From Gammaproteobacteria bacterium (GTDB lineage Bacteria; Pseudomonadota; Gammaproteobacteria; UBA6429; Thiohalophilaceae), in assembly GCA_030593785.1 (NCBI GenBank), contig JAUVGM010000140.1, positions 1-6,516 on the forward strand: DNA of 6,516 bases, given 5' to 3'. Shown in pieces: positions 5,660 through 6,516 of this stretch. The notes below the pieces were generated by a model. The model worked only from the letters and a program-made list of their open reading frames with translations. It ran no database searches and was not told the DNA's origin. Each line of letters starts with the position of its first letter. Position 1 is the first letter of the stretch. The position numbers and the translations under genes were made by a program.

Positions 5660-5692
5660 AAAAAAGGGCGTTGAATGTTAATTCAACGCCCT
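5660..5692 (-). terminator. Intrinsic terminator of amtB
   Basis: On the minus strand a perfect 12-base stem (AGGGCGTTGAAT with ATTCAACGCCCT, positions 5692-5665) closes a four-base loop and is followed by a run of six U. It begins about 35 bases after the amtB stop. On the plus strand the hairpin is followed by AAACCTTTT, so it may also stop globin transcripts less efficiently. Confidence 0.9.
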
Positions 5693-5726
5693 AAACCTTT
5701 TGCAAGATTTTACCTAAATATACATA

Positions 5727-6516
5727 TTAACGACCTGATCCACGTGAACCTGTGAATTCCGGGTATGCTTCCATACCACACTCAGATAGATCAGTTCCTT
5801 CGAACTCTTCTTCTTCGCTAACACGAATGCCCATAATCATTTTGATTACATACCAGGCGATAAAGCTTGCTACGAATACCCAAACGAAAATAGTTAAGAG
5901 TCCAACGAATTGACCACCAAAGGTTGCACCGTCGTTAGTCAAAGGTACGGCCATCAAACCCCACATACCAACAACACCATGAACAGAGATAGCACCCACT
6001 GGATCATCAATTTTCATTTTATCTAAAGTAAGGATTGAAAAGACGACCAATGCACCACCAGCAGCACCGATTAAGGTAGCAGCAAGAGGAGTAGGTGTGT
6101 CAGGACCAGCTGTAATAGCAACTAAACCAGCTAATGCACCGTTTAGTGCCATGGTTAAATCAGCTTTACCAAATAACATTTTTGCAATCACTAATGCAGC
6201 AATAACACCACCAGCAGCAGCAGCGTTTGTATTTAAGAATACCATTGCAACTAAATTTGAGTTAGCGATATCGCCAAGCTTTAGCACTGAACCACCATTG
6301 AAACCGAACCAGCCCATCCATAAGATGAAAGTACCTAAAGTCGCTAAAGGTAAGTTCGCACCAGGAATCGCATTTACTTCACCGTTTGGACCATATTTGC
6401 CTTTACGTGCGCCAAGTAAAATAACACCCGCAAATGCTGCAGTAGCACCCGCTAAATGAACAATACCTGAACCGGCAAAATCAGAGAAACCAAAACCGGC
6501 ATGAATAACTTCACCA
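5727..6516 (-). CDS. amtB: AmtB ammonium transporter, 3' part (5' end beyond window)
   Basis: The frame is open to the window edge; 262 codons plus stop are visible, with the first whole codon at 6515-6513. An internal methionine at 6317 is not the start, because the family sequence continues upstream of it. Ammonium channel motifs are clear: DFAGSGIVHLAG with the first twin histidine (the one aligned with E. coli AmtB H168), then TLGTFILWMGWFGFNGGS, and later ISVHGVVGMWG with the second twin histidine (E. coli H318). The protein is a trimeric inner-membrane channel. The cytosolic tail DLSECGMEAYPEF corresponds to the C-terminal region that contacts the PII protein GlnK in E. coli; a cysteine stands where a histidine often appears. 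A glnK gene may precede it outside the window. A strong terminator follows. Confidence 0.96.
   Translation of the reverse strand, partial: GEVIHAGFGFSDFAGSGIVHLAGATAAFAGVILLGARKGKYGPNGEVNAIPGANLPLATLGTFILWMGWFGFNGGSVLKLGDIANSNLVAMVFLNTNAAAAGGVIAALVIAKMLFGKADLTMALNGALAGLVAITAGPDTPTPLAATLIGAAGGALVVFSILTLDKMKIDDPVGAISVHGVVGMWGLMAVPLTNDGATFGGQFVGLLTIFVWVFVASFIAWYVIKMIMGIRVSEEEEFEGTDLSECGMEAYPEFTGSRGSGR

Noticed and set aside
5727..6317. amtB starting at the methionine at 6317
   Set aside because: Conserved AmtB sequence including the first twin histidine continues in frame upstream to the window edge.
6097..6459. 120-codon plus-strand ORF opposite amtB
   Set aside because: It is antisense to a clearly conserved ammonium transporter and its translation is low complexity (A, P, K, N) with no recognisable domain.
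1..6516. CRISPR array, tRNA, rRNA or insertion sequence
   Set aside because: No regularly spaced repeats, no cloverleaf with TTCRA arm, no rRNA-like stretch and no transposase coding were seen on either strand.

Overview
The window looks like a piece of a gammaproteobacterial chromosome of moderate to low GC. Supporting signs are a DUF4124 protein, a FetAB-type iron transporter, an AmtB with a proteobacterial C-terminus, and a GTTGGGC-TGAA-GCCCAAC palindrome of the kind scattered in many gammaproteobacterial genomes. A methanotroph or sulfur oxidiser is possible, but I cannot fix the genus.

Layout, left to right: a membrane zinc metallopeptidase of the YugP type (+, 10-693). Then a long run of minus-strand genes. 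In transcription order these are fetA (ABC ATPase, 4868-4272), fetB (permease, 4275-3484), a secreted DUF4124 protein (3475-2999), two palindromic elements, a small cupin (2765-2484), a complex inverted repeat, and a membrane histidine kinase with a heme-c-type sensor domain (2304-853). Divergent from fetA are a double-CDGSH iron-sulfur protein (+, 4956-5192) and a globin gene (+, 5189-5590). The last gene, on the minus strand, is the 3' part of amtB (from 5727 to the window edge) with a strong terminator.

The centre of the window reads as an iron/heme group: an iron-exporter-type ABC transporter back to back with an Fe-S protein and a single-domain globin. The clearest anomaly is in the globin. 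Its reading frame starts at 5189, overlapping the CDGSH stop as ATGA, and runs to 5590 without a frameshift, but codon 11 is TGA. That codon sits where globins usually carry the conserved A-helix tryptophan (TGG). Four other genes here end in TGA, so UGA is an ordinary stop in this genome. The simplest reading is a G-to-A nonsense mutation (or a sequencing error). A hairpin that begins exactly at the UGA leaves a weaker possibility of readthrough or recoding.

The histidine kinase gene is clearly more AT-rich than its neighbours in hand-counted samples. On its upstream side is an inverted repeat with an integron attC-like look, so it may be a later insertion. Non-coding stretches are all shorter than 300 bases; several contain short palindromes, listed individually.
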